Positions 1 to 5,746 of a DNA stretch of 5,746 nucleotides are shown here, one piece after another. The stretch's first letter is position 1; each line of letters starts with the position of its first letter. The notes beneath the pieces are model-generated. The model ran no database searches and was not told the origin of the DNA. It was given only the letters and a program-made list of their open reading frames with translations. This DNA comes from Ruminococcus sp. UBA3286. Lineage in GTDB: Bacteria > Bacillota > Clostridia > Oscillospirales > Ruminococcaceae. The stretch covers positions 1 through 5,746 of the forward strand of contig DETO01000025.1 in the NCBI GenBank assembly GCA_002362135.1, read 5' to 3'. The position numbers and the translations under genes are program-made.

Positions 1-1
1 G

Positions 2-16
2 GGGGACGGCGTCCCC
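2..16 (-). terminator. GC-rich hairpin after folD, likely the operon terminator (cut by window edge)
   Basis: GGGGAC (2-7) and GTCCCC (11-16) form a perfect 6-bp stem with a 3-nt loop, about 20 nt beyond the folD stop. A U-run would have to follow on the minus strand to the left of position 1, which is not visible. It could instead be one end of a dispersed palindromic repeat. Confidence 0.5.
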
Positions 17-35
17 TGACATAAAGCCGAACAAG

Positions 36-893
36 TTATTCAATCCCAGCCTGCTGTTTAGCGGCTGTAAGGGTATTTTTCATGAGCATTGCAATAGTCA
101 TGGGGCCAACTCCGCCCGGAACGGGAGTTATGTAGCCTGCGACCTTTTCTGCGGATTCAAAATCAACGTCTCCGCAAAGCTTGCCGTTTTCGTCGCGATC
201 CATGCCTACGTCGATTACGACTGCGCCCTCTTTTATCATATCGCCCGTAACAAATTTAGCTTTTCCGACAGCGACAACAAGAATATCGGCTGTCAGACAG
301 ATTTCTTTGAGATTTTTAGTTCTGGAATGACAGATAGTTACCGTGCCGTTCTTCTGGAGAAGAAGCATTGCCTGCGGTTTGCCGACGATATTGCTTCTGC
401 CGATAACGACGCACTGCTTGCCCGTGATATCAACGCCCGTGCTTTCGATAAGGCGCATAACGCCTGCGGGTGTGCATGGCAGGAATGAATAATCGCCTAT
501 CATTATCTTGCCCACATTTACGGGGTGGAACGCGTCAACGTCCTTTTCAGGGGAGATTGCGTTTATGACCGCCTTTTCGTCGATATGCTTCGGCAATGGG
601 AGCTGAACGAGTATTCCGTTTACCGCCTTGTCGTTATTGAGAACGTTCACGAGGTCGAGAAGCTGCTCCTGAGTTGTATTTTCATCGAGAGCATATTCCG
701 TGGAGCGGAATCCTACCGCCTCGCAAGCCTTTTTCTTATTATTCACGTAAACTCTGGAAGCAGGGTCGCTGCCCACGATAACAACGGCAAGACCTATTTT
801 CAGTCCGTTTTCGTCCTTGAGTTTTGCAGCCTCGGCGGCAACTTCTTCCTTAACAGCTGCGGAAACTGCCTTTCCATCAATAATTTTAGCCAT
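36..893 (-). CDS. folD: Bifunctional methylene-THF dehydrogenase / methenyl-THF cyclohydrolase FolD
   Basis: FolD is a cytosolic enzyme that oxidises 5,10-methylene-tetrahydrofolate to methenyl-THF with NADP and hydrolyses it to 10-formyl-THF, feeding purine and formyl-methionine synthesis. The 285-residue product has the normal family length and all the landmarks. The catalytic YVNNK segment has Tyr49 and Lys53. VQLPLP is at 96-101, KDVDAFHP at 117-124 and PCTPAG at 139-144. The Rossmann-type NADP site GRSNIVGKP is at 165-173, and the C-terminal signature PGGVGPMT is at 259-266. The ATG directly follows the lgt stop codon (TAA|ATG, no gap). A perfect AAGGAGG at 902-908, inside the last lgt codons, lies 8 nt upstream and fixes the start. 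It is the last gene of the operon. The link to lgt probably reflects co-transcription rather than shared function. Nothing looks damaged. Confidence 0.98.
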   Translation of the reverse strand: MAKIIDGKAVSAAVKEEVAAEAAKLKDENGLKIGLAVVIVGSDPASRVYVNNKKKACEAVGFRSTEYALDENTTQEQLLDLVNVLNNDKAVNGILVQLPLPKHIDEKAVINAISPEKDVDAFHPVNVGKIMIGDYSFLPCTPAGVMRLIESTGVDITGKQCVVIGRSNIVGKPQAMLLLQKNGTVTICHSRTKNLKEICLTADILVVAVGKAKFVTGDMIKEGAVVIDVGMDRDENGKLCGDVDFESAEKVAGYITPVPGGVGPMTIAMLMKNTLTAAKQQAGIE

Positions 894-2006
894 TTATTTT
901 TCCTCCTTGGTTTTATCTTCTTCTTTTTCGGGAATCTCCTCTGTATCATCGGAATCTTCTTCGTCAGCGGATTCGTCCTTAGTTTCCGTATCTTCGGTAT
1001 CTTCGGTATCTTCGATATCTTCGGAATCTTCCTCGTCGGGGAGAATTCCTATTTCGTCGTCGTCCCCGATGTGCGCGTCCATACCCTTGCCCATACTTCT
1101 GCGGCGCGCTTCTTCAATGAGCAGGCGCGATTCTTCGGTATTTGCGTAGAGTACAAAATTTTCGGGGTCGCGCTTTACGCGGAATCCGATAACTATCTGG
1201 AGTATCACCGACGTTACGAACAATACCGCCGAAAGTGCCTGAGATACGCGGATACTGCCTATCATAAGGCTGTCCGTGCGCAGTCCCTCGACCAGAAATC
1301 TTTCCGCGCCGTACCATGCAAGATACATAAGAGTAATCTGACCGTCGTATTTTCTGCGCTTTGAGTATGCCGAGATAAGCACGAATCCCAGCAGACACCA
1401 TGCCGATTCATATAAGAAGCACGGGTGGACGGGTTTATCCGCCGCCATGCCGAGGTCGCTGACAGTCTGCTGAATCCTTCCGCCGGTCATGCCGAGGAAA
1501 AAGTCCGTGCTTGTGCCGAACGCTTCCTGATTTACGAAATTTCCCCAGCGTCCTATTCCCTGACCGATAAGGAGACCGATGACCGTGATGTCCAGCATGG
1601 GCAGAGCCTTTATCTTCTTTATCCTGCACACGATGTATCCCACGAGTATTGCGCCGATTATTCCGCCGTATATCGCCAATCCGCCGTTTCGGGTATTGAT
1701 AACGGCTTTCAGAGTTTCGCCGAAAGTATCGCGCTGATAGTCGTCCCATTTCCAGATGACGTAATAGGTTCTTGCGCCGATAATTCCGCCGATAATGCCG
1801 AAAAGTACGACGTCTACCGCCTTATCGGAATCAATTCCGAAGCGTTTCATCTTCGGGAAGCAGTATAACGCGGCAAGCAGAAGTCCGAGAGTGATTATTA
1901 TTCCGTACCATTGTATGGAAATGCCAAATATTGTGAATGCCGTCGGGTCGATGTGAAATTCCCAGCCCAGCTTCGGGAATTGTATCTCGTTGATATCGCT
2001 TATCAT
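894..2006 (-). CDS. lgt: Prolipoprotein diacylglyceryl transferase Lgt with acidic C-terminal tail
   Basis: Lgt is a multi-pass membrane enzyme that moves the diacylglyceryl group of phosphatidylglycerol onto the lipobox cysteine of prolipoproteins, the first step of lipoprotein maturation. The signature GRWGNFVNQEAFG is at residues 152-164 (Arg153, Asn156 and Glu161 match conserved positions). HPCFLYES at 194-201 and the ERFLVEGLR segment at 235-243 are also typical. Several hydrophobic segments lie between about residues 25 and 275. The position of the E. coli HGG histidine (His103) is Tyr113 here, in AIYGG. At 370 residues it exceeds the usual 260-290. The surplus is a cytoplasmic tail from about residue 277, first a charged helix-like stretch (285-308), then a very acidic Asp/Glu/Ser/Thr region (about 314-370) with EDT triplets. 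The ATG overlaps the upstream stop as ATGA. GGAGGAG at 2018-2024 lies 11 nt upstream, slightly far, so coupling with the previous gene probably helps initiation. Confidence 0.97.
   Translation of the reverse strand: MISDINEIQFPKLGWEFHIDPTAFTIFGISIQWYGIIITLGLLLAALYCFPKMKRFGIDSDKAVDVVLFGIIGGIIGARTYYVIWKWDDYQRDTFGETLKAVINTRNGGLAIYGGIIGAILVGYIVCRIKKIKALPMLDITVIGLLIGQGIGRWGNFVNQEAFGTSTDFFLGMTGGRIQQTVSDLGMAADKPVHPCFLYESAWCLLGFVLISAYSKRRKYDGQITLMYLAWYGAERFLVEGLRTDSLMIGSIRVSQALSAVLFVTSVILQIVIGFRVKRDPENFVLYANTEESRLLIEEARRRSMGKGMDAHIGDDDEIGILPDEEDSEDIEDTEDTEDTETKDESADEEDSDDTEEIPEKEEDKTKEEK
902..908 (-). promoter_or_regulatory. Ribosome binding site of folD within the lgt coding end
   Basis: AAGGAGG on the minus strand, a full match to the anti-Shine-Dalgarno core, is 8 nt before the folD ATG. 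It also encodes part of the Lys/Glu-rich last residues of Lgt. Confidence 0.9.
988..1032 (-). repeat. 9-bp minisatellite inside the lgt tail
   Basis: On the plus strand the unit GTATCTTCG occurs three times without mismatch (988-996, 997-1005, 1006-1014). Two degenerate copies follow (ATATCTTCG at 1015-1023, GAATCTTCC at 1024-1032). In the lgt frame each unit adds one Glu-Asp-Thr/Ile/Ser triplet. Since the unit is a multiple of three, changes in copy number would lengthen or shorten the acidic tail without shifting the frame. Confidence 0.9.
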
Positions 2007-3295
2007 GACTGAATCATCTCCTCCGTTCTGTCAATGATTGATAACACAAGCCTGTCCTCGGAAAGTTCGTTTCGGATAAAGTCAAGAACGTCTCCGCTTG
2101 TAAGTTCTGAAATAATATCTATGGAATCATATGGCTTAACGCCGTTCATTCCGCTGTTCAGCATAAGGGCAGCCACGGCGTCCACGTTATTCAGCTCGCG
2201 GATAGACATACCGTATGTCTCCTTTTTGATGCGGCTGAACAGCTTCTTGTCAACGCCGTTCGCCTTGATTCTTGAAATCTCGCCGAGAATCTCGTCGCGG
2301 ACAGTTTCGGGGGATTCGGATTCTCCGCCGAAAATTACCGCAAAATAGCCGTCTCCGCAGAATACGTCGAAGCCGAACGAAGAATTTATAACGCCGCCGC
2401 TGAGGAGTTTTTGGTACATCTCCGAGGAAGTATCGCATATTACCGCGCAGGCAGCCGCCGCCGTGAGATTCTTTTTCAGCAGTTCATAGCCGCCGCAGGG
2501 AGCGCATTTGAAGCCCAGCTGGAAGATAGGCGCGCCGACGGGCTGACGTTCCCTTATCTCATGCTCAACGACCGTGAGGGGTTCGTCGGGGAAAAACGTC
2601 TCCAACCCTTTATCCTCGCAGGGACGAAGCATTTCGTCGCATATCGCAAGAACCTCGTCCGCGTTTATATTGCCCGCAATCGCAAGGGTCATGTTGTTGA
2701 GATTATAAAACGTATCGTAGCATTTGTAAAGCAGTTCGGCATTTATCTGCGCGATGCTCTCGGCAGTTCCGGCAATATCTATCTTGACGGGGTGGTTATG
2801 ATACATACATTTCAGCATATTGAAAAGTACGCGCCATTCGGGATTATCGTTGGTCATCTGAATTTCCTGACCGATTATTCCCTGTTCCTTGTCGACGTTT
2901 TCCTTTGTGAAAAAGGGCTTCTGCACGAAATCAAGGAGAATTTTCAGATTTTCCGTATAATTTTTCGAGCAGGAGAAGAGATAGCAGGTCTTGTCGAACG
3001 AAGTAAAGGCGTTGCCTGCCGCTCCCGTTGCGGCGTAGAGTTCAAAAACTCCGCAGTCCTCGTTCTCGAACAGCTTATGCTCCAGAAAATGGGCTATACC
3101 CATGGGAACAGTAGTATATTCCGTATCCGCCGCGACCTTGAAAGTAGTATCTACCGAGCCGTAATCCGTGCCGAAAAGAGCTTTAACGCCGCTGAATCCG
3201 GGCATTTCGCAGATATAGATATCCAGCCCGCTCTTGTGATTTACGTGAATGCAGCTGTCGCCTGTATGCTTGCTTGTAAGAATTTCTTTTTTCAT
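2003..3295 (-). CDS. M16-family zinc metallopeptidase, catalytic subunit (YmfH-like)
   Basis: This is a peptidase of the insulinase/pitrilysin family (M16), probably cytosolic because no signal peptide or membrane segment is visible. The inverted zinc motif HFLEH has His69, Glu72 and His73. The third metal ligand is most likely Glu144 in GIIGQEIQM (139-147), 71 residues on, which suits the family. Other typical stretches are AFTSFDKTCYLFS (96-108) and HPVKIDIAGT a little after residue 165. The C-terminal half (from about 240) is the second M16 domain and shows no R/Y substrate-binding pair. The 430-residue length is usual for bacterial two-domain M16 proteins. The ATG overlaps the upstream stop as ATGA, and AAGGAG at 3304-3309 lies 8 nt upstream. 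Its direct coupling to a zinc-less M16 partner suggests a heterodimer. The symbol is left blank because ymfH is known to me only as a B. subtilis locus name. Substrate unknown. Confidence 0.95.
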   Translation of the reverse strand: MKKEILTSKHTGDSCIHVNHKSGLDIYICEMPGFSGVKALFGTDYGSVDTTFKVAADTEYTTVPMGIAHFLEHKLFENEDCGVFELYAATGAAGNAFTSFDKTCYLFSCSKNYTENLKILLDFVQKPFFTKENVDKEQGIIGQEIQMTNDNPEWRVLFNMLKCMYHNHPVKIDIAGTAESIAQINAELLYKCYDTFYNLNNMTLAIAGNINADEVLAICDEMLRPCEDKGLETFFPDEPLTVVEHEIRERQPVGAPIFQLGFKCAPCGGYELLKKNLTAAAACAVICDTSSEMYQKLLSGGVINSSFGFDVFCGDGYFAVIFGGESESPETVRDEILGEISRIKANGVDKKLFSRIKKETYGMSIRELNNVDAVAALMLNSGMNGVKPYDSIDIISELTSGDVLDFIRNELSEDRLVLSIIDRTEEMIQS

Positions 3296-4557
3296 TGAGC
3301 AGTCTCCTTGTTAAGCATATGATATGTGCTGTCAAGCTTTAATGAAGCGGCAGCCTTTATGAGCCTGTCCTTGGTAACGCCGCGCAGACTTTCGAAATAT
3401 TCCGAGGGCGTTTTTATCTCACCGCAGCAAAAGCGTTCAAAATACCATGAAACGTAGGAATATGGCGTATCGCCGACGGAAATACAGCTGTTTTCCAGAG
3501 CGAGCAGCGCGCTTTGAATCTCGGCTTCGGCAATATTGCCCTGCCTGATTTCGTCAAGCTGTCGGAGAATTTCTTCCGAAGCCTTGCCGATATTATTTTT
3601 TTCGACTCCGCAGTCTACCATGATTACATTTTTTGACTTATTATATCGGCAGGCGCAGTAATAGCAAAGGCTGAGGCGTTCGCGGACATTGGCGAACAGC
3701 TTGGATACGGGCGTACCGCCGTATATCGCGCTTAGCAGGGTGAGGGCTTCGCTGTCGTCGGAATCGCTTTTGAATGTGAGCGCAATCTTGCATTGCCTTA
3801 CGTCAATCTCCTCCGAAACGTTTTCGGGCTGAGGTTTGACGGGGCTTACGCTGCGGAACGGATAATCTCTGGAGACGCGTTTGATTTGTGAAAAACTATC
3901 AGAAAATAGCTTCTCAACGTTGGAATTTTCAGCAGGAGCAACAAAAAATATCTCTATCTGCGCCGATTCCAGCAGTTTCAGATATGCTTCGTATGCGCTC
4001 CGGGGAGTAACGGCTTCGGCGGAAGCGCGCGTGCCTGATTCGGGATTTTCGGCAGGTTCGCCCGCAAACGCTATCTTTGAAGCCTGCGTTATCGTATAGC
4101 TTCGCTTGTCGTTCAGTTCGGCGTCAATCCTGTCGAGCAGTTCCTTGCGGTTAATCCTGAACGCTTCGCTTTCGAAACCGCCGTCCGCGATATTCGGGCG
4201 GAAGAGGCAGTCGCCGATTATCTCGAACATTTTTCCGTCGATATCTTCGTTTTCAAGGGCGAATCTATTGCATATCCATGAAGCCGAAAATCCCGCTATC
4301 TGCAAGTCTCCGCGTTTTGAAACGGACGAACTTACTGACGCGCCGTACAGCGAGGAAAGCTGTTCGCTCATTTCCTTTAGCGTTTTAAGCCTGCTGTTTG
4401 AGTAAACAAGGCAGCCCATCGCGATGGCGTTTGCGGCGGCAGTATCGTCGGAAAGCTCGGTAATAAGGCGTATATTCAGATGGCAGGTGTTGAATTTTTC
4501 GTCGGTTACGGTAGAAAATCCGATGTTTTCACCGATTATTTTTCTTTTATAGTTCAA
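3292..4557 (-). CDS. M16-family protein lacking the zinc motif, partner subunit (YmfF-like)
   Basis: This is a two-domain M16 homologue without HxxEH anywhere, so it is probably not catalytic by itself. The phrase EQLSSLYGA, residues 65-73 from the start chosen here, is typical of YmfF-like proteins and falls where the zinc helix would be followed. The second domain has VRERLSLCYY, with Arg292 and Tyr299 seven residues apart. That matches the R/Y pair which in M16 enzymes (R824/Y831 in insulin-degrading enzyme) holds the substrate backbone. The downstream ATGA-overlapping gene has the zinc site but no such pair, so the two likely form one active site between them. I chose the TTG at 4557 (about 421 residues). 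The frame stays open to a TTG at 4611, but the likely -10 box (4600-4605) lies inside that extension and no ribosome site precedes 4611. AAGGAG at 4570-4575 is 12 nt before 4557, a bit long. Start moderately certain, family call firm. Confidence 0.92.
   Translation of the reverse strand: MNYKRKIIGENIGFSTVTDEKFNTCHLNIRLITELSDDTAAANAIAMGCLVYSNSRLKTLKEMSEQLSSLYGASVSSSVSKRGDLQIAGFSASWICNRFALENEDIDGKMFEIIGDCLFRPNIADGGFESEAFRINRKELLDRIDAELNDKRSYTITQASKIAFAGEPAENPESGTRASAEAVTPRSAYEAYLKLLESAQIEIFFVAPAENSNVEKLFSDSFSQIKRVSRDYPFRSVSPVKPQPENVSEEIDVRQCKIALTFKSDSDDSEALTLLSAIYGGTPVSKLFANVRERLSLCYYCACRYNKSKNVIMVDCGVEKNNIGKASEEILRQLDEIRQGNIAEAEIQSALLALENSCISVGDTPYSYVSWYFERFCCGEIKTPSEYFESLRGVTKDRLIKAAASLKLDSTYHMLNKETAQ
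3304..3309 (-). promoter_or_regulatory. Ribosome binding site of the catalytic M16 gene
   Basis: AAGGAG on the minus strand lies 8 nt before the ATG at 3295, inside the 3' end of the upstream M16 gene. It supports that start and shows that the overlapping gene has its own strong site in addition to coupling. Confidence 0.85.
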
Positions 4558-4569
4558 ATCTTTTAACAA

Positions 4570-4575
4570 CTCCTT
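4570..4575 (-). promoter_or_regulatory. Ribosome binding site that decides the first M16 start
   Basis: AAGGAG on the minus strand is followed 12 nt later by an in-frame TTG (4557-4555). No other ribosome site is seen upstream of the longer alternative start at 4611. A TTG at 4569 is also in frame but directly abuts the site, too close for initiation. Confidence 0.65.
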
Positions 4576-4599
4576 AAATTTGTTGAAACAGATATTTAT

Positions 4600-4608
4600 A
4601 TTATAGCA
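4600..4608 (-). promoter_or_regulatory. Extended -10 promoter of the M16-M16-lgt-folD operon
   Basis: The minus strand reads TGCTATAAT, a perfect TATAAT hexamer (4600-4605) with the TG extension. At 17 bp spacing the -35 position (4623-4628) reads TGGTAA, only a 3 of 6 match to TTGACA, so the promoter would depend on its extended -10. The expected transcript start is near 4593, leaving a leader of about 36 nt before the TTG at 4557. Confidence 0.7.
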
Positions 4609-4680
4609 CAATGTTTGCTAAATTACCATAGCTTTTTGAAATAATTCATAAATTTACCAAAAGTTGCTTGCTATTCGCTG

Positions 4681-4785
4681 CTTTTTTCCCTTTTTTCCCG
4701 CAAATAAGTACTTTTTCCCAACTTATTTCCTGCTGCGGTTTTTCCCGAAATATAGCCAAAAACTGACTTTTTTCCCTTTTTTCCC
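4681..4785. repeat. Cluster of six T5-6CCC (GGGA5-6) units
   Basis: The 19-bp string CTTTTTTCCCTTTTTTCCC occurs twice without mismatch (4681-4699 and 4767-4785). Two single five-T units lie between them (CTTTTTCCC at 4711-4719 and TTTTTCCC at 4739-4746). The order is double, single, single, double. The units lie about 90 to 195 bp upstream of the expected operon transcript start and could be bent A-tract DNA or protein sites. No function can be read from sequence alone. Confidence 0.85.
4702..4728. repeat. 8-bp inverted repeat around the third T5CCC unit
   Basis: AAATAAGT (4702-4709) and ACTTATTT (4721-4728) are perfect inverted arms around an 11-nt spacer that holds one TTTTTCCC unit. The stem is almost all A/T and no U-run follows on the minus strand, so it is a poor intrinsic terminator. 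It might be a binding site for a dimeric protein. Confidence 0.5.
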
Positions 4786-4829
4786 ATGTTTGCGGACAAT
4801 TGAAAATCAGAAAAAGCGAAAGAACAAAA

Positions 4830-5687
4830 TCAGCGCGTAAATAATTTTTTGAAGTCCGAGGGAGTGCAGTGCTTTATCTTCTTGAAAATCCTGTTGAACG
4901 TCGTCAGGCTCTTGAAACCTGCGCGCATAGCCACTTCCGTGACCGAAATATCGGGGTCGAGCAGAAGATGCTCCGCCGCCTTGGTTCTTCGGGCGTTGAT
5001 GTACTGCAAATACGACATGGAGTTATACTGCTTAAATATACGCGAAAAGTGATATTTGCTGTAGCCTGCTATATCCGCAAGCTGTTCAAGAGTTATATCA
5101 TACATATAATTTGCGTCGATATACTTCATAACTATCCTGAATTTTTCGCTGTATTCGTCAAGTTTCACATCGTTGCATTTAATCGAACTTCTGTTCTGCT
5201 CTGTCTGGAATTCCCGAACGGCTATCATCAGATTTATCAGCGCGACGTATATTTTTGAATCCGCAAGCTCTGATTTTTGGCTGTACAGCGAGAAAATATC
5301 AAGCATAGTCTTTTTCGCAAGGCTGTGAAGTTCCTTGTTAAAATCTTTATTTATAAGCAGAGGAGCGGTTAATCCGCGCATAATCGGCTCTATCGCGGAG
5401 ACTTCCCCGAGTACGGAATTATCGCATTGAAATATCAGCCGATGCCCTGCGGTAGCTTCCATGCTGTGCAGTTCGGCGACGGGTATTATAAGCACGTCGT
5501 ATTCGGGTATCACATAATCAATACCGCCTGCGCAGACCGTGTAACTGTTTTCAAGCGGCATTATCAGTTCTATGGCGTTGTGCCAATGTATGGGATAGGC
5601 TTCGTTGTCATAATTATTATGCAGCAGAATAGTTCGCTTGCTGTCATATTCTACGGTCTCATAATCGCCTGAAAGATGTTTTATCAT
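4830..5687 (-). CDS. AraC-family transcriptional regulator with N-terminal cupin-like domain
   Basis: This is a cytosolic DNA-binding regulator, 285 residues, the usual length for AraC proteins with a ligand domain. The N-terminal half looks like the AraC-type cupin fold: HWHNAIEL at 34-41 (His34, His36, Glu40), a glycine turn at 54-55, and PVAELHSM at 69-76 with His74. The C-terminal domain (about 184-285) has the two helix-turn-helix units, ITLEQLADIAGYSKYHFSRI at 198-217 and SVTEVAMRAGFKSLTTFNRI at 248-267, then the closing TPSDFKK at 275-281. GAGGAG at 5693-5698, 5 nt before the ATG, supports the start. It appears to have its own promoter at the right edge. Such regulators often sense sugars or small metabolites and control a neighbouring gene. 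The downstream operon is housekeeping-like, so the target more likely lies to the right of this window. The ligand cannot be told. Confidence 0.95.
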   Translation of the reverse strand: MIKHLSGDYETVEYDSKRTILLHNNYDNEAYPIHWHNAIELIMPLENSYTVCAGGIDYVIPEYDVLIIPVAELHSMEATAGHRLIFQCDNSVLGEVSAIEPIMRGLTAPLLINKDFNKELHSLAKKTMLDIFSLYSQKSELADSKIYVALINLMIAVREFQTEQNRSSIKCNDVKLDEYSEKFRIVMKYIDANYMYDITLEQLADIAGYSKYHFSRIFKQYNSMSYLQYINARRTKAAEHLLLDPDISVTEVAMRAGFKSLTTFNRIFKKIKHCTPSDFKKLFTR

Positions 5688-5692
5688 AGTAA

Positions 5693-5698
5693 CTCCTC
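5693..5698 (-). promoter_or_regulatory. Ribosome binding site of the AraC-family gene
   Basis: GAGGAG on the minus strand lies 5 nt before the ATG at 5687. It fits this start well. Confidence 0.85.
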
Positions 5699-5737
5699 AG
5701 AATGCTGATAGGCTTTTTATTAATCAATATTTATTTA

Positions 5738-5746
5738 ATTATATCA
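5738..5746 (-). promoter_or_regulatory. Partial promoter of the AraC-family gene (extended -10)
   Basis: The minus strand reads TGATATAAT at the very end of the window, a perfect TATAAT hexamer (5738-5743) with TG extension. Transcription would start near 5731, giving a leader of about 44 nt, AT-rich at its start. The -35 region is outside the window. Confidence 0.6.

Larger units (their letters stand above)
4612..4829. other. Intergenic region between the araC-type gene and the operon
   Basis: This AT-rich, apparently non-coding gap holds three things. There is the upstream part of the operon promoter, with two copies of TGGTAA(A)TTTA (minus strand; 4619-4628 and 4649-4659). There are six T5-6CCC units between 4682 and 4785, and a weak inverted repeat at 4702-4728. 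No hairpin followed by a U-tract is visible behind the AraC-type gene (stop at 4830-4832), so its terminator is unclear and some read-through into the operon is possible. Confidence 0.7.

Noticed and set aside
817..1149. Plus-strand Ser-rich small protein
   Set aside because: The serine runs are another reverse reading of the Glu/Asp tail codons of lgt, so composition explains it.
525..1364. Plus-strand open frame of 279 codons opposite folD and lgt
   Set aside because: It crosses the junction of two well-supported genes, and its low-complexity Phe/Gly/Ile stretch is just the lgt acidic-tail repeat read backwards. No domain is recognisable.
2411..3298. Plus-strand open frame of 295 codons opposite the catalytic M16 gene
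   Set aside because: It mirrors a gene with a complete zinc motif and strong family match. The translated antisense product has no recognisable domain, and I see no ribosome site suited to it. Long antisense frames are common opposite biased codons.
4688..4785. G-quadruplex from six GGG runs on the minus strand
   Set aside because: Only the two doubles have short loops. The other loops are about 17 to 27 nt, so a stable three-tetrad structure is unlikely.
4611..4793. ATGTTTGC direct repeat at 4611-4618 and 4786-4793 as possible element ends
   Set aside because: Eight bases in an AT-rich gap is easily chance. There are no inverted ends or transposase remnants between the copies.
4801..4829. 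Intrinsic terminator directly after the AraC-family gene
   Set aside because: The minus strand is T-rich here and has a direct repeat CTGATTTT, but no GC-rich hairpin precedes a T-run.

Overview
All five protein genes in this window lie on the minus strand. Moderate G+C, strong AGGAGG-type ribosome binding sites, a YmfF/YmfH-type pair of M16 peptidases and an Lgt with a long acidic tail point to a low-to-moderate-GC Firmicute. My best guess is a gut or rumen clostridium of the Ruminococcus/Oscillospiraceae kind. That placement is inferred from protein style, not from a search.

Layout, in the direction of transcription (right to left). At the right edge a partial extended -10 promoter (5738-5746) and a good ribosome binding site lead into an AraC-family regulator with an N-terminal cupin-like domain (5687-4830). 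An AT-rich gap follows, with a striking set of T5-6CCC (minus strand GGGA5-6) units and a small inverted repeat. It ends in an extended -10 promoter (4600-4608) that drives a tightly packed four-gene operon. The operon order is M16 protein without a zinc motif (YmfF-like, 4557-3292), M16 zinc protease with HxxEH (YmfH-like, 3295-2003), lgt (2006-894) and folD (893-36). The first two junctions are 4-base ATGA overlaps and the lgt/folD junction is TAA directly followed by ATG, so translational coupling is likely. A GC-rich hairpin at the left edge (2-16) probably begins the operon's terminator.

How the genes fit together. The two M16 proteins look like the two halves of one heterodimeric peptidase: the second carries the zinc site, and the first lacks it but carries the R/Y pair that binds substrate. 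Lgt transfers diacylglycerol to lipoprotein precursors in the membrane. FolD makes 10-formyl-THF precursors and NADPH in one-carbon metabolism and probably just shares the operon. The AraC regulator is a separate unit, and its target is not visible here.

I see no mobile element, CRISPR array, RNA gene or clearly new system. The points most worth a second look are the intergenic GGGA6 repeat cluster, the promoter lying inside the longest reading frame of the first M16 gene (which moves its start), the split M16 active site, and the acidic minisatellite-encoded tail of Lgt.
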